Program-made: the position numbers and the translations under genes | Notes under the pieces: model-generated | The model's input: the letters and a program-made list of their open reading frames with translations, nothing else | Database searches by the model: none | What the model was told of the DNA's origin: nothing | Shown here: one piece after another, positions 28,131 through 36,315 of the stretch | Layout: each line of letters starts with the position of its first letter | How positions within the stretch are numbered: the stretch's first letter is position 1 | Origin: an uncultured Microbacterium sp. | Lineage (GTDB): Bacteria > Actinomycetota > Actinomycetes > Actinomycetales > Microbacteriaceae | Length of the DNA: 64,000 bases | Assembly: GCF_943912325.1 (NCBI RefSeq) | Contig: NZ_CALTTX010000004.1 | Span: forward strand, 24,627-88,626 | Direction of reading: 5' to 3'

Positions 28131-29090
28131 TCAGTCGCCGAGCGCCGCGAGGAACGTCGCGCTCGGCGCGAAGAACGTTGTGCCGGTCTGCGGCGTCGAG
28201 AAATCGAGGATCCGGTCGTGTTTGCCGGGTGGGTCGCCGATGAACATGCGCTCGAGCATGCGCTCGGTCACCCACAGGTGCCGCGAGTAGCCGATGAAGT
28301 ACGTGCCGAACTCGCCGTGCCCCGGCCGGCCGAACGGCATGTTGTCGCGCACGATGTCGTGTTCGCCCTCGGCATCCGTGATCGTGTTGAGGGTCTTGTG
28401 CGACTTCTGCGCGTCGCCCGTGGCGTCGTCGAGTTCGACGTTGTCGAGCTTGCGCCGGCCGATGATCGCCTCTTGCTGCTCGGTCGTGAGATGCTGCCAT
28501 GCGTCGATGTCGTGCGTGTACTTCTGCACGACGACGTAGCTGCCGCCCACGAACGCGGGGTCTTCGTCGCCGACGAGCGAGGCTTCGGGCAGCGCCGGCC
28601 CGACGGGATTCGCCGTGCCGTCGACGAAGCCGAGCAGGTCGCGCGCGTCGAAATAGCGGAAGCCAAAGGTCTCATCGACGACGCTCGCGGCCTGCCCGAA
28701 CGACGCCAGCAGCAGCTTTTCGAACTCGAAGCAGAGGTCGAGGTAGTCGGCGCGGATGTGGAAGAGCAGGTCGCCGGGCGTTGACGGGGCGGTGTGCGTT
28801 GCGCCCGCGACGGGAACGAAGGGATGCAGGGCCGCGGGCGGCGCCTGGCGCGTGATGCGCTCGAACGCGTCGTGGCCAATCCCGACCGTGCACGTGAGCG
28901 AGGAATGCATATCCCGGAACGCGACCGTCTTGACCAGGTCGTCGAGGCCGCCGAGCACACCGCGAGCGGTGGCCGCGGCATCCGTCCCCTCGCTCACCTT
29001 CAGCACGACGAAGATCGCCGATCGCGTGAGCGGCGTGTCGATCTGCTGGGGCTCGGCGGGGGGAGCGGCCGACGTGTCGTTGCTCGTCAT
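28131..29090 (-). CDS. DyP-type haem peroxidase
   Basis: A 319-residue cytoplasmic dye-decolorizing peroxidase. The distal-side motif LGFVDGTANP contains the conserved GxxDG catalytic Asp. A proximal His-containing region and the C-terminal GHGEFGTYFIGYSR motif are present. No Tat signal precedes it, so it is not an exported member by itself; it could be an encapsulin cargo, but no encapsulin gene is adjacent. TATCGT sits 6 nt upstream of the ATG with no Shine-Dalgarno, suggesting leaderless expression. Confidence 0.93.
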   Translation of the reverse strand: MTSNDTSAAPPAEPQQIDTPLTRSAIFVVLKVSEGTDAAATARGVLGGLDDLVKTVAFRDMHSSLTCTVGIGHDAFERITRQAPPAALHPFVPVAGATHTAPSTPGDLLFHIRADYLDLCFEFEKLLLASFGQAASVVDETFGFRYFDARDLLGFVDGTANPVGPALPEASLVGDEDPAFVGGSYVVVQKYTHDIDAWQHLTTEQQEAIIGRRKLDNVELDDATGDAQKSHKTLNTITDAEGEHDIVRDNMPFGRPGHGEFGTYFIGYSRHLWVTERMLERMFIGDPPGKHDRILDFSTPQTGTTFFAPSATFLAALGD

Positions 29091-29152
29091 ACGGCGACGA
29101 TAGCCCGAGTCGCCTGCGTTGTCTCGGGGCCGCCCGATGGCTGTTTCGCGTG

Positions 29153-29926
29153 TCAGCGCGGGCGGACCGTGAGGCTTTGCGCGAGCGAGCCGAGGGGGCC
29201 GTGCTCGTCATGCAGGATGCTATGGGTCAGGCCATGCCCGCCGGGGCCGAAAGTCACCGTCGTGTCGAACCCGAGCCACTCCGTCGCGGGCGGGCGGAAG
29301 AGATGCGCCGTGAGCTCGACGTTCGGAAAGTGCACCTCACGGGGCGAGCGGCGGGGAGTGAGTCCGTTGCCGATGTCGGCGACGCCGAGCAGGCGCGCGG
29401 TCGGGCTCACGGGTTCGCTCTCGAGCAGCGGCACGGTGGGGCGCAACCAGAAACGTCCGCGCCCGGGCTCGACCTCGTCTCGGCGGATCTCGACCGTCGT
29501 GACGAAGGCGCCCGGCCAGTTCTGCGCGGCCGATACGGGCTCGAACGTCTCGATGGGTGCGAGCGTCGGCAGCGCCGTACCCGCGATGCGCGCCGTGTCG
29601 ACATCGAACGCGAACCACGCTCGCGCGATCACGGCGGGCCGGCCGCCGTGGCTCAGGGTGGCTTCGGCGAGCTCGATCGTGCGGCCGGGGCGCACGACGC
29701 GCGTTTCGATCTCGACCTCATCGATCGGCATCGTGCCGAGGATGTCGAACGACACCCGCGAGAGCGTCAGCGGCGTGGCGTGACGGCTCGCGTGGTCGCG
29801 TTCGAGCGCGTGTGTCAGCAGGCCGAGCGCGGGTGCGACGTGCTGCTCGGTCGTGTTCCACGCGCCTTCTGTCGCCTCGGTCGCGGCGAAGCGGGTCTCG
29901 TCGATCCGGCGGAAGTAGGGAGGCAC
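29153..29926 (-). CDS. TesB-like double-hotdog acyl-CoA thioesterase family protein
   Basis: A 257-residue protein with two hotdog-type halves. The N-terminal half has GAWNTTEQHVAPALGLLTHALE and LSRVSFDILGTMPIDEVEIET; the C-terminal half has ELTAHLFRPPATEWLGFDT. This arrangement matches actinobacterial TesB-like thioesterases, which hydrolyse acyl-CoA. The chain-length preference cannot be read from sequence. The GTG start has TACGAT seven bases upstream and no Shine-Dalgarno, a leaderless pattern. Confidence 0.85.
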   Translation of the reverse strand: MPPYFRRIDETRFAATEATEGAWNTTEQHVAPALGLLTHALERDHASRHATPLTLSRVSFDILGTMPIDEVEIETRVVRPGRTIELAEATLSHGGRPAVIARAWFAFDVDTARIAGTALPTLAPIETFEPVSAAQNWPGAFVTTVEIRRDEVEPGRGRFWLRPTVPLLESEPVSPTARLLGVADIGNGLTPRRSPREVHFPNVELTAHLFRPPATEWLGFDTTVTFGPGGHGLTHSILHDEHGPLGSLAQSLTVRPR

Positions 29927-29972
29927 CCTACGGATCGTAGACGAGACCCGCTCCTCGCTCGCTCGCGCGACG

Positions 29973-29995
29973 GGGGCGTTCGTCGTGGGCGCCCC
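29973..29995 (-). terminator. possible terminator of the SnoaL-like gene
   Basis: GGGGCG and CGCCCC arms separated by 11 bases lie just downstream of the SnoaL-like stop codon, before the leaderless promoter of the thioesterase gene. Confidence 0.35.
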
Positions 29996-30002
29996 AGACC
30001 TC

Positions 30003-30362
30003 TCAGGCGTCGGTCAGCGGGCGCGGGTCGAACGCGACGCGGATCGCGGTGATGAGACCGTCCTCGACGTGGCTCCAGTTCGCGGTCGGCAGCACGGCAC
30101 CCTGCTGCGTCACGAGGTCGAACCACGTGATGACGTCCGCACCGTCGGCGACGCGCGCCTGGACGTCGATGCGCGCCATGACCGATTCGGCCATTCCGCG
30201 GAGCCCCGCGATGCACTCGTCGATCCCGCTGGCGGTGCCGAGCGCTCCGACGAAGGTCACGTCGGGAGCGAGCACGGTGCGCAGGCGGTCGAAGTCGCGG
30301 TCTTGCCACGCGGTGAAGTACGTCGCGGCAGCGTTGCGCGTGGTGTCAGTGGTGGTGCTCAT
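30003..30362 (-). CDS. SnoaL/NTF2-like small protein
   Basis: A 119-residue protein of the NTF2-like (SnoaL) alpha+beta cone fold: YFTAWQDRDFDRLRTVLAPDVTF at the N-terminus, then DVITWFDLVTQ and a C-terminal strand with AIRVAFDPRP. Such proteins include isomerases, hydrolases and polyketide cyclases; activity here is unknown. The ATG at 30362 is preferred over longer readings because AAGGA lies just upstream. It is encoded downstream of the AhpD-like gene on the same strand, with a ~95-bp gap that includes a 15-bp tandem duplication. Confidence 0.8.
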   Translation of the reverse strand: MSTTTDTTRNAAATYFTAWQDRDFDRLRTVLAPDVTFVGALGTASGIDECIAGLRGMAESVMARIDVQARVADGADVITWFDLVTQQGAVLPTANWSHVEDGLITAIRVAFDPRPLTDA

Positions 30363-30378
30363 TTCGTTCCTTTCGGGG

Positions 30379-30406
30379 TGCGTCTTGCAGGTTTGCGTCT
30401 TGCAGG
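30379..30406. repeat. 15-bp-period tandem duplication upstream of the SnoaL-like gene
   Basis: TGCGTCTTGCAGG occurs at 30379-30391 and again at 30394-30406. It lies in the 5' leader of the SnoaL-like gene. It may be only a recent slippage event. Confidence 0.6.
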
Positions 30407-30457
30407 GGTTCGGGTTTCGAGGGGTTTGGGTTCTCGCGTTGATCGCGCGCGTGCCGG

Positions 30458-30955
30458 TCAGGCGACCGGTTCCCATGCGCGCGTGCTGACGCCGACGGCG
30501 TTCCACGCGTTGATCGTCGTGATGAGGGCGACGAGCGCGCCGAGTTGGGCAGGAGTGAAACGGGTGGATGCTTCGCCCCACAGCGCATCGGCGACCGCGA
30601 CGTCCGCCGTGCCCGAGCGTGTGATGGCGTCGGTGAGGGCGAGCGCGGTGCGTTCCTTCGCCGTGAAGAACGACGATTCGCGCCAGGCGGCAAGCGACGT
30701 CAGGCGCGTCGCGCCCTCGCCCGCCTCGAGCGCATCGCGCGTGTGCTCGGCGATGCAGTAGGCGCAGCCATTGAGCTGCGAGGCGCGCAGGCGAATGAGC
30801 TCGCGAAGCGCAGGATCGATGCCGGCGTCGTCGAGCTCGCGTGTCGTCGCGGCATCGAGCGCCGCGAGCGCCCGGCTAAAGCGCGGGGCGACCGTGTCGA
30901 TGTCGAGGCGCGCGAGCGCCGTGACGGGGGATGAGGTGTCGGTTGAGGTGGACAT
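30458..30955 (-). CDS. carboxymuconolactone decarboxylase / AhpD-like protein
   Basis: A 165-residue AhpD-fold protein. The active-site motif is NGCAYCIAEHTRDALEAGE, with the CxxC pair and following His typical of AhpD-type alkylhydroperoxidase partners. It probably acts as a thiol reductase or peroxidase in oxidative stress. The ATG at 30955 gives a standard-length protein. It is divergent from a LysR regulator with a T-N11-A box in the gap, so it is probably induced by that regulator. Confidence 0.9.
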   Translation of the reverse strand: MSTSTDTSSPVTALARLDIDTVAPRFSRALAALDAATTRELDDAGIDPALRELIRLRASQLNGCAYCIAEHTRDALEAGEGATRLTSLAAWRESSFFTAKERTALALTDAITRSGTADVAVADALWGEASTRFTPAQLGALVALITTINAWNAVGVSTRAWEPVA

Positions 30956-30995
30956 GCATCCAGCCTGCTCGGCCGCGAAGCATCCGTCCAACAGT

Positions 30996-31016
30996 TGATA
31001 CGCATCTCATCTATCA
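30996..31016. promoter_or_regulatory. LysR-type box TGATA-N11-TATCA
   Basis: TGATA at 30996-31000 and TATCA at 31012-31016 form a perfect T-N11-A dyad. It lies between the divergent LysR and AhpD-like genes. The right arm merges with TATCAT, a likely -10 for the regulator, which fits negative autoregulation. Confidence 0.7.
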
Positions 31017-31025
31017 TCAGCAGTG

Positions 31026-31892
31026 ATGGAACTGCACCAGCTGCGCTACGTCATCGCCGTCGTCGATGCGGGCACGTTCACGGCGGGTGCCGAGCTCGTG
31101 CGCGTCAGCCAATCGGGCGTCTCGACCCAGATCGCCAAGCTCGAGCGCGAACTCGGGCTCGCGCTGTTCGAGCGCACGTCGCGGCGCGTCGAGCTCACCG
31201 ACGCGGGCCGGCGACTCGTGCCGCTCATGCGCCGCGTGATCGGGGTTGCGTCGGTGATCACGACCGAAGCCGCCGCCCTGCGGGGGCTCGTGACGGGTTC
31301 GCTGCGGCTCGGCGTCGTGACGGGACTGGCGTGGGATGCCTTCGTCGACGCGCTCGCCACGATGCACGAGCGTCACCCCGGCGTCGACGTGCGGCTCATC
31401 GAGGGAGTGTCGAGCGATCTCGCCGCCGCCGTGCGTGCCGGCGAGCTCGACGTCGCGGTTGCGGGGTGGGCGGGGAGCGCACCCGAGGCTCTGACGTCGC
31501 GGATCGTGATCGACGATGCGCTGTGCGTCGTCGTTGCCCCGGGTCACGCCTGGGCCTCGCGCTCGCACGTCAAGACCCGCGAGATCGCTCGCGCCGACGT
31601 GATCGCGCTCCCTGCCGGCACGGGCGCGCGCGTCGCGCTCGACGCGGCGGCGGCGCGTGCGGGGCTCGCGATCGAACCGCGCTGGGAGGTGTCGACCCCT
31701 GCTTACGCGGCGACGCTCGCGCGCCGCGGCCTGGGGGTCGCGCTTCTCAGCGCGACGACCGCGGCGCTGCAGCCCGACGTCGTTGCGGTGCCGCTCGCCG
31801 ATGCCGAAGCGCGATCCGTGCTCGGTGTGCTCTCGCGGCCCGAGCCCTCACCCGCGGCATCCGCGTTCCTCGCTCTGCTCGAGATCGACTGA
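31026..31892 (+). CDS. LysR-family transcriptional regulator
   Basis: A 288-residue regulator. The N-terminal winged HTH reads MELHQLRYVIAVVDAGTFT, then VSQSGVSTQIAKLEREL and LFERTSRRVELTDAG. A periplasmic-binding-protein-like effector domain fills residues ~90-288. The ATG at 31026 is preferred over the GTG three bases upstream because MEL is the family's standard start. It probably controls the divergent AhpD-like gene, and perhaps the SnoaL-like gene, through the box at 30996-31016. Confidence 0.93.
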   Translation: MELHQLRYVIAVVDAGTFTAGAELVRVSQSGVSTQIAKLERELGLALFERTSRRVELTDAGRRLVPLMRRVIGVASVITTEAAALRGLVTGSLRLGVVTGLAWDAFVDALATMHERHPGVDVRLIEGVSSDLAAAVRAGELDVAVAGWAGSAPEALTSRIVIDDALCVVVAPGHAWASRSHVKTREIARADVIALPAGTGARVALDAAAARAGLAIEPRWEVSTPAYAATLARRGLGVALLSATTAALQPDVVAVPLADAEARSVLGVLSRPEPSPAASAFLALLEID

Positions 31893-31907
31893 GTCCGCGC
31901 GCTCGTC

Positions 31908-32771
31908 TCAGGGCCAGACGGCCCCCGTCAGCGCGACGCTCTCGTCCCACAGGGCGTCGACGACGGCGGGGTCGGCCGCGATCTTGTTCTCGCGCCCCGG
32001 CTTGCGCTCTTCGTAGTAACCACCCGGCACCCATGTCGACCCGGGGGTGCCCTCGGCGAACCAGGCGAGGTTCGAACCGCCCTGCTCGCTGCTGATCAAG
32101 AACAGCCGCCGCAGCGGTGTGCGGTAGAGCAGGCGAAAGATCGAGCTGCTGTCGGCGGCGAAGTTCGACGCGACGGCGCCCGGGTGAAACGCGACCGACG
32201 ACAGCCGGTCGCCATAGCGCGCATCGAGCCCGCGTGTGAAGAGCAGGTTGTCGAGCTTGGCGTTGCCGTAGGCGCGGTTCGGCGAGTAGCCCGAGCGCAA
32301 CTGCAGGTCGTCGACGTCGTAGCGGGCGAACAGTCGGCTCGCGATGCTTGAGGTGTTGATGACCGCCGCGCCCGGCGCGAGGGCGGGGACGAGCAGCGAG
32401 GTCAACAGGAACGGCGCGAGGTGATTGACCTGCAGGGTCAGTTCGTTGCCGTCCGCGCTTTCGCGGCGCTCACCGAAAACGCCGCCGGCGTTGTTGCAGA
32501 GCACATCGAGCGACGAGCCGTCGAGAGCATCGATGACGGATGCCGCAAGGGCACGCACCTCGTCGAAGTTGGAGAAATCCGCGACGAGAGGCGGCGACCC
32601 GACGGCATCCGCCACCGTTTTCGTCTTTTGCTTGTCGCGCCCCGACACGAGCACGCGATGGCCGGCGCTCGCGAGTTGCCGCGCGGCGGCCGCGCCGATC
32701 CCGTCGGACGCGCCGGTGATGAGGATCGTGCGGGGAACGAAGGAGCCGGATGCTTCGACGAGCGGAGTCAT
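31908..32771 (-). CDS. short-chain dehydrogenase/reductase
   Basis: A 287-residue SDR, resembling retinol-dehydrogenase/WW-oxidoreductase-like members. The cofactor motif is TGASDGIGAAAA, the structural motif CNNAGG, and the catalytic region has Ser (NTSSIASR) and a Tyr-containing AYGNAKLDNLL (YxxxK). Substrate unknown. TATCGT lies seven bases before the ATG with no Shine-Dalgarno, a leaderless pattern. Confidence 0.9.
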   Translation of the reverse strand: MTPLVEASGSFVPRTILITGASDGIGAAAARQLASAGHRVLVSGRDKQKTKTVADAVGSPPLVADFSNFDEVRALAASVIDALDGSSLDVLCNNAGGVFGERRESADGNELTLQVNHLAPFLLTSLLVPALAPGAAVINTSSIASRLFARYDVDDLQLRSGYSPNRAYGNAKLDNLLFTRGLDARYGDRLSSVAFHPGAVASNFAADSSSIFRLLYRTPLRRLFLISSEQGGSNLAWFAEGTPGSTWVPGGYYEERKPGRENKIAADPAVVDALWDESVALTGAVWP

Positions 32772-32832
32772 GCGGGCGACGATACGCGCTGCGAATCGCC
32801 GGAGCGGGGGGCTTGCGCTCGCGGCCTGCGCC

Positions 32833-34314
32833 CTACTCGACTCGCGCGGGCTCGGCCGGCTCGGGGTGCTCTTCGGTCGTGCGGGCGTTCGTGAGCGTCA
32901 GCGCGCCGAACCCGGCGATGAGCCCGACCGCGATCGCGAGCACCGTGAACACCGTGCGCTCGCCGGCGAAGTACGTCGAGATGAGCTCGGGGCTCCACAC
33001 GCCGTTCGGCAGCACGGTCGTCACGAGCACGGCGATGAGGGTGCCGACAACGGCGGTTCCGACGCTCGTGCCGACCTCTTGAGCCGTGTCGTTGAGGGCC
33101 GCGCCCATCGAGGTGCGTCCGTCGGGCATCGCCCCGATGAGGGCGACGGCGCAGATCGTCATCACGGTGCGCAGGCCCGCGGTCATCACGATCATGGCGA
33201 GAGCGATCGCGACGTAGTTCGACTCGACCGCCCAGGCCATGCCGCCGAGTCCGGCGGCGAGCAGCAGGGCCCCGATGAGGCAGGCGATGCGGTGGCCGAA
33301 GCGGCGCACGAGCCACTCGGTGAACGGTGTCGCGAGCAGCATCGTGGCGATCATGGGCAGGTTCGCAAGCCCCGCCGCCATCGGCGACCAGCCCCACGCG
33401 TACTGGAAATGCAACACGAGCGCGAACATGACACCCGCCATCGCGATCGAGGTGCCGACCTGCGCGATGACCGCGCCGCGCACGGTGCCCGTGCGGAAGA
33501 GGTTGAGATCGAGCATGGGTGAGGCGGCGCGCTTCTCGCGCCAGATGAAGAGGGCGATGGATGCCACGGCGCCGGCCGCGACCGCGATCGTGATCGGCGA
33601 CAGCCAGCCGTACTGCGCGCCGCTCGTGAGTGTGAAGCACGCGAGGCCGATCGTGAGCATGCTGAGCACGGCGCCCGGCAGGTCGAGACGGTCTTTCGTG
33701 AGACCTGCGGGGTCGTCGGCCGAGACGCCGAAGTGCACGCCGAGGGCGGCGATCAGTGCGATGGGGGCGTTGATCAGCAACAGCCAGTGCCATGAGACGG
33801 TCGCGAGCATCGAGCCGCCGAGCACGGGCCCGAGGATGAAGCCCGACATGCCGACGACCATCATGATCGTGATGGCGCGCATGCGCAGGGCGTCGTCGTC
33901 GAAGAGGCGGAAGACGAGGGAGTTGGTGATGGGCGCCATCGCCGCGGCCGCGATTCCGAGGGCGGCGCGCAAGGCGATGAGTTCGCCGGTCGTCGAGACG
34001 AGAAGAACGCCGAGACTCAGGATGCCGAAGAGGGCAAGGCCCACCTGCAGCACGCGGCGGCGGCCGAAGCGGTCGGCGATCGAACCCGCCGTCAGCAGCA
34101 GGCCGCCGAAGGTGAGGGAGTACGCGCCGGTGATCCATTGGAGGGCGGCAGTGTCGCCGCCGAGGTCGCGGCCGATCGTCGGCAGGGCGATTCCGAGCAG
34201 GGTGTTGTCGACCATTTCGACGAAGAAGGCAAGGCACAGCGCGGCGAGGGGAATCCACGCGGCGCGCAGAGACGTGTAGGTGCGGGCGGATGCCGCGGGA
34301 GTGTCAGTACTCAT
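32833..34314 (-). CDS. DHA2-type MFS multidrug exporter (EmrB/QacA-like)
   Basis: A 493-residue transporter with about 14 predicted helices. Helix 1 carries the DHA2 motif FVEMVDNTLLGIALPTIG. The loop 2-3 motif is GSIADRFGRRRVLQ, and motif C is GMSGFILGPVLGG. It should expel drugs or dyes using the proton gradient. The ATG at 34314 follows a GGAG ribosome-binding site. It is divergent from a TetR regulator with three tandem operators between the two, the standard arrangement for a repressed efflux pump. Confidence 0.94.
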   Translation of the reverse strand: MSTDTPAASARTYTSLRAAWIPLAALCLAFFVEMVDNTLLGIALPTIGRDLGGDTAALQWITGAYSLTFGGLLLTAGSIADRFGRRRVLQVGLALFGILSLGVLLVSTTGELIALRAALGIAAAAMAPITNSLVFRLFDDDALRMRAITIMMVVGMSGFILGPVLGGSMLATVSWHWLLLINAPIALIAALGVHFGVSADDPAGLTKDRLDLPGAVLSMLTIGLACFTLTSGAQYGWLSPITIAVAAGAVASIALFIWREKRAASPMLDLNLFRTGTVRGAVIAQVGTSIAMAGVMFALVLHFQYAWGWSPMAAGLANLPMIATMLLATPFTEWLVRRFGHRIACLIGALLLAAGLGGMAWAVESNYVAIALAMIVMTAGLRTVMTICAVALIGAMPDGRTSMGAALNDTAQEVGTSVGTAVVGTLIAVLVTTVLPNGVWSPELISTYFAGERTVFTVLAIAVGLIAGFGALTLTNARTTEEHPEPAEPARVE

Positions 34315-34330
34315 GAGGGCTCCAGAGTTA

Positions 34331-34384
34331 TCGAACGATGTTCGAGAAGTCGAACGCTGTTCGATAGAGTAGAACAGCGTTCGA
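34331..34384. promoter_or_regulatory. three tandem TetR operators
   Basis: Three copies of TCGAAC-N3-GTTCGA: 34331-34345 and 34350-34364 are perfect; 34370-34384 has one mismatch (TAGAAC). Centres are 19 and 20 bp apart, about two helical turns. All lie in the 111-bp gap between the exporter and TetR genes and would cover both promoters. Confidence 0.85.
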
Positions 34385-34425
34385 TAATCCGCAAGCGGCG
34401 GTGCGCACTGTGATGTGATGGGGGT

Positions 34426-35145
34426 ATGGCGATGGAGCGACGAGAGGCGCCGGCGCGGCGCGGAGCGCGGGGACCGCGTGCGACACGGGCATCCCATTCC
34501 CTCGAAACCGTGCTCGAAGGCGCCGTTGCGCTGCTCGATGAACAGGGTCCGCAGGGGCTGACGATCCGCGGGCTCGCCGCGCGCCTCGGCGGCGGCGCCG
34601 CGAGCGTGTATTGGTACGTGTCGGGCCGCGACGAACTGCTCGACCTCGCGGCCGATTCGGTGCTGCGCGGCGTGCTCGACCAGGTCGCCGATGTCGGTTC
34701 GGATGATCCCATTGCCGATATGCGTGAGATCGCCTGGGCGCTGTTCGACGCGATGGCCGATCGGCCCTGGCTCGGGATGTACGCGATGCGCGACACGGGA
34801 CGGCAGGTGCACTCGCTGCAGCTGTACGAACGGATCGGCGCCCAGGTGCTGCGGCTCGGGCTGTCGGCGCGCGAGACGTTCTACGCCGCATCCGCGATCG
34901 TCGGGTACGTCATCGGCACGGCCGCCGACCTCGGTCAGGAGCCCCCCGAAGAGGTCGTTTCGGGTGAGATCGACCGCGAGCAGTACCTCGCGAATGCGAC
35001 GGCCGAATGGCGCGCGCTTGATAAAGCGGAGTACCCGTTCGTGCACGCCATCATCGACGAATTCGCCGTGCACGACGATCGCGATCAGTTCCGCGGCGGA
35101 CTTGATCTGCTTCTCGACGGGCTGCGCTTGCGCGCCGGGCGCTGA
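34426..35145 (+). CDS. TetR-family transcriptional repressor
   Basis: A 239-residue repressor. The N-terminal HTH is LEGAVALLDEQGPQGLTIRGLA and GGGAASVYWYVSGRDELLD, like TetR(B)/class II members. The C-terminal region resembles the TetR_C effector domain. It likely binds the three palindromes upstream and represses both itself and the exporter until a drug binds. An ATG two codons inside is an alternative start. Confidence 0.93.
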   Translation: MAMERREAPARRGARGPRATRASHSLETVLEGAVALLDEQGPQGLTIRGLAARLGGGAASVYWYVSGRDELLDLAADSVLRGVLDQVADVGSDDPIADMREIAWALFDAMADRPWLGMYAMRDTGRQVHSLQLYERIGAQVLRLGLSARETFYAASAIVGYVIGTAADLGQEPPEEVVSGEIDREQYLANATAEWRALDKAEYPFVHAIIDEFAVHDDRDQFRGGLDLLLDGLRLRAGR

Positions 35146-35151
35146 GTTTCG

Positions 35152-35553
35152 CTACTCCGCCTGGTCGGCGTTGGTTGTCTCGGGCGCGTCGGTTGCGTCG
35201 GGGCGATATTCGATCAGGCCGACGACGTTTCCTTCGGAATCGCGGATGAACGTCTGCCACTCTTCGTACCCGGCGGGGCCGAGGGTGTCGGTCGTGTGTG
35301 TGAAGATCGCGTGCGCGGGCGAGACGATCTCGACGTCACCGATTTGTGCGAGGGCTGCCTCAAAACTGTCGACGCGCAGGTAGAGCAGCGCCGACGGCGC
35401 TTCTCGGTTGATGAGCAGCCGCGCGCCGTCGAGGTCGAAGAACACGAGCCCCGGGGGATCGAAGCTCGCCACGGGAGGCGCGCCGAGCAGCGCGGCATAG
35501 AACGCCGTCGCGCGCTCGAGGTCGGTCGCCCGTTGCGCTATCTGGATGAGCAT
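35152..35553 (-). CDS. VOC-superfamily (glyoxalase/bleomycin-resistance-like) protein
   Basis: A 133-residue VOC protein of two beta-alpha-beta-beta-beta modules: IAQRATDLERATAFYAALLG, FFDLDGARLLI, then VDSFEAALAQIGDVEIVS and FIRDSEGNVVGLIEY. The C-terminal Glu of GLIEY occupies a usual metal-ligand position. Function could be lyase, dioxygenase or drug-binding. It begins 3 bp after the HigA-like stop on the same strand, so it may be co-transcribed with the toxin-antitoxin pair, which is unusual. Confidence 0.85.
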   Translation of the reverse strand: MLIQIAQRATDLERATAFYAALLGAPPVASFDPPGLVFFDLDGARLLINREAPSALLYLRVDSFEAALAQIGDVEIVSPAHAIFTHTTDTLGPAGYEEWQTFIRDSEGNVVGLIEYRPDATDAPETTNADQAE

Positions 35554-35556
35554 GTG

Positions 35557-35838
35557 TCAGGCCACAACGAGCGGTTGGACGTCGTGGGGCTTGTCGTTGA
35601 GCTCGCGGGCGAGGTCGTAGCTGGTCTGCATGGCCATCCACGCGCGGGCCGTACCGACGCCCGCGCGTTCGAGGCGGATCGCGAGGTTCGGGCTCACTCC
35701 GGAGTGTCCGTGGATGACCCGGCTAAGGGTGACGCGAGAGACGCCGAGTCGCGCGGCGGCTTCGGCGACGGTGAGTTCGAGCTCACCGAGCACGTCCTCA
35801 CCGATGATCGCGCCGGGGTGCGGGGGGTTAAGCATCAT
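35557..35838 (-). CDS. higA: HigA-type antitoxin (XRE HTH)
   Basis: A 93-residue antitoxin with an XRE helix-turn-helix: HPGAIIGEDVLGELELTVAE at the N-terminus, LGVSRVTLSRVIHGHSGVS (recognition region) and AIRLERAG. This opening is typical of HigA/VapI antitoxins encoded downstream of a HigB/RelE toxin. GGAGG lies seven bases before the first of two adjacent ATGs. It should neutralise the upstream toxin and repress the operon through the palindromes at 36140-36163. Confidence 0.92.
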   Translation of the reverse strand: MMLNPPHPGAIIGEDVLGELELTVAEAAARLGVSRVTLSRVIHGHSGVSPNLAIRLERAGVGTARAWMAMQTSYDLARELNDKPHDVQPLVVA

Positions 35839-35851
35839 TTCCGGTCCTCCT

Positions 35852-36130
35852 TCAGTGATAGTCCTGGTAGTCGACGAGCTCGACGTCTTGCCCGACGAAT
35901 CGGAAAGTCACCCGCCAGTTTCCGTTCACCCACATCGACCAGTGGCCGGCCGGGTCACCCTTCAACTCGTGCGTGCGGAATCCGGGAATGGTGAGATCTG
36001 CGGGCTCGTGGGCGACGTCGAGGAGGCTCAGGATGCGCAGGAGTTTCGGTGCGTGCGCCGGCTGGATGCCTCGCTTCGTTCCCGTCTCGTACAGAGCCTG
36101 AACGCCCTTATGGCGAAAGCTCACGATCAC
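35852..36130 (-). CDS. higB: HigB/RelE-type mRNA interferase toxin
   Basis: A 92-residue RelE/HigB-fold toxin: MIVSFRHKGVQALYETGTKR, the AHAPKLLRILSLLDVA helix, PGFRTHELKGDPAGHWS, and the C-terminal NWRVTFRF...VDYQDYH. The pattern is that of HigB/GraT toxins that cleave mRNA on the ribosome. Toxin-first order and the 13-bp gap to the antitoxin are normal for higBA. The GTG start has TACATT six bases upstream and no Shine-Dalgarno, fitting a leaderless transcript. Confidence 0.92.
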   Translation of the reverse strand: MIVSFRHKGVQALYETGTKRGIQPAHAPKLLRILSLLDVAHEPADLTIPGFRTHELKGDPAGHWSMWVNGNWRVTFRFVGQDVELVDYQDYH

Positions 36131-36136
36131 CGTTCG

Positions 36137-36165
36137 AATGTATCGCGTATCGCGTCGCGATACAA
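36137..36165 (-). promoter_or_regulatory. higBA promoter with overlapping GTATCGC operators
   Basis: On the minus strand TTGTAT (36160-36165), a 17-bp spacer and TACATT (36137-36142) make a promoter. The spacer holds the perfect 17-bp palindrome GTATCGCG-T-CGCGATAC (36147-36163), and a further GTATCGCG half-site begins at 36140. A HigA dimer bound here would block RNA polymerase, giving autoregulation. Confidence 0.75.
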
Positions 36166-36315
36166 GAAACGGGTGGGATGGCGGCGTCGGTCAGCGCGCG
36201 GCGGCTGTAGCTGCCGCGGCCACGTATAACCGTCTCCTAGTCAGCCACACGAACGATCACCGTCTGGTCGCTCTCGCAGTAGTCTTCCGTGGAAGCCGAG
36301 TCCAGCGAGGTGACG

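Noticed and set aside
36210..36240. Short match TA-AACCGTCTCCT between 36223-36237 and the hypothetical gene near 43110
   Set aside because: Only about a dozen bases match and both encode a TYNRLL-like string. This is too short to call a duplicated boundary.
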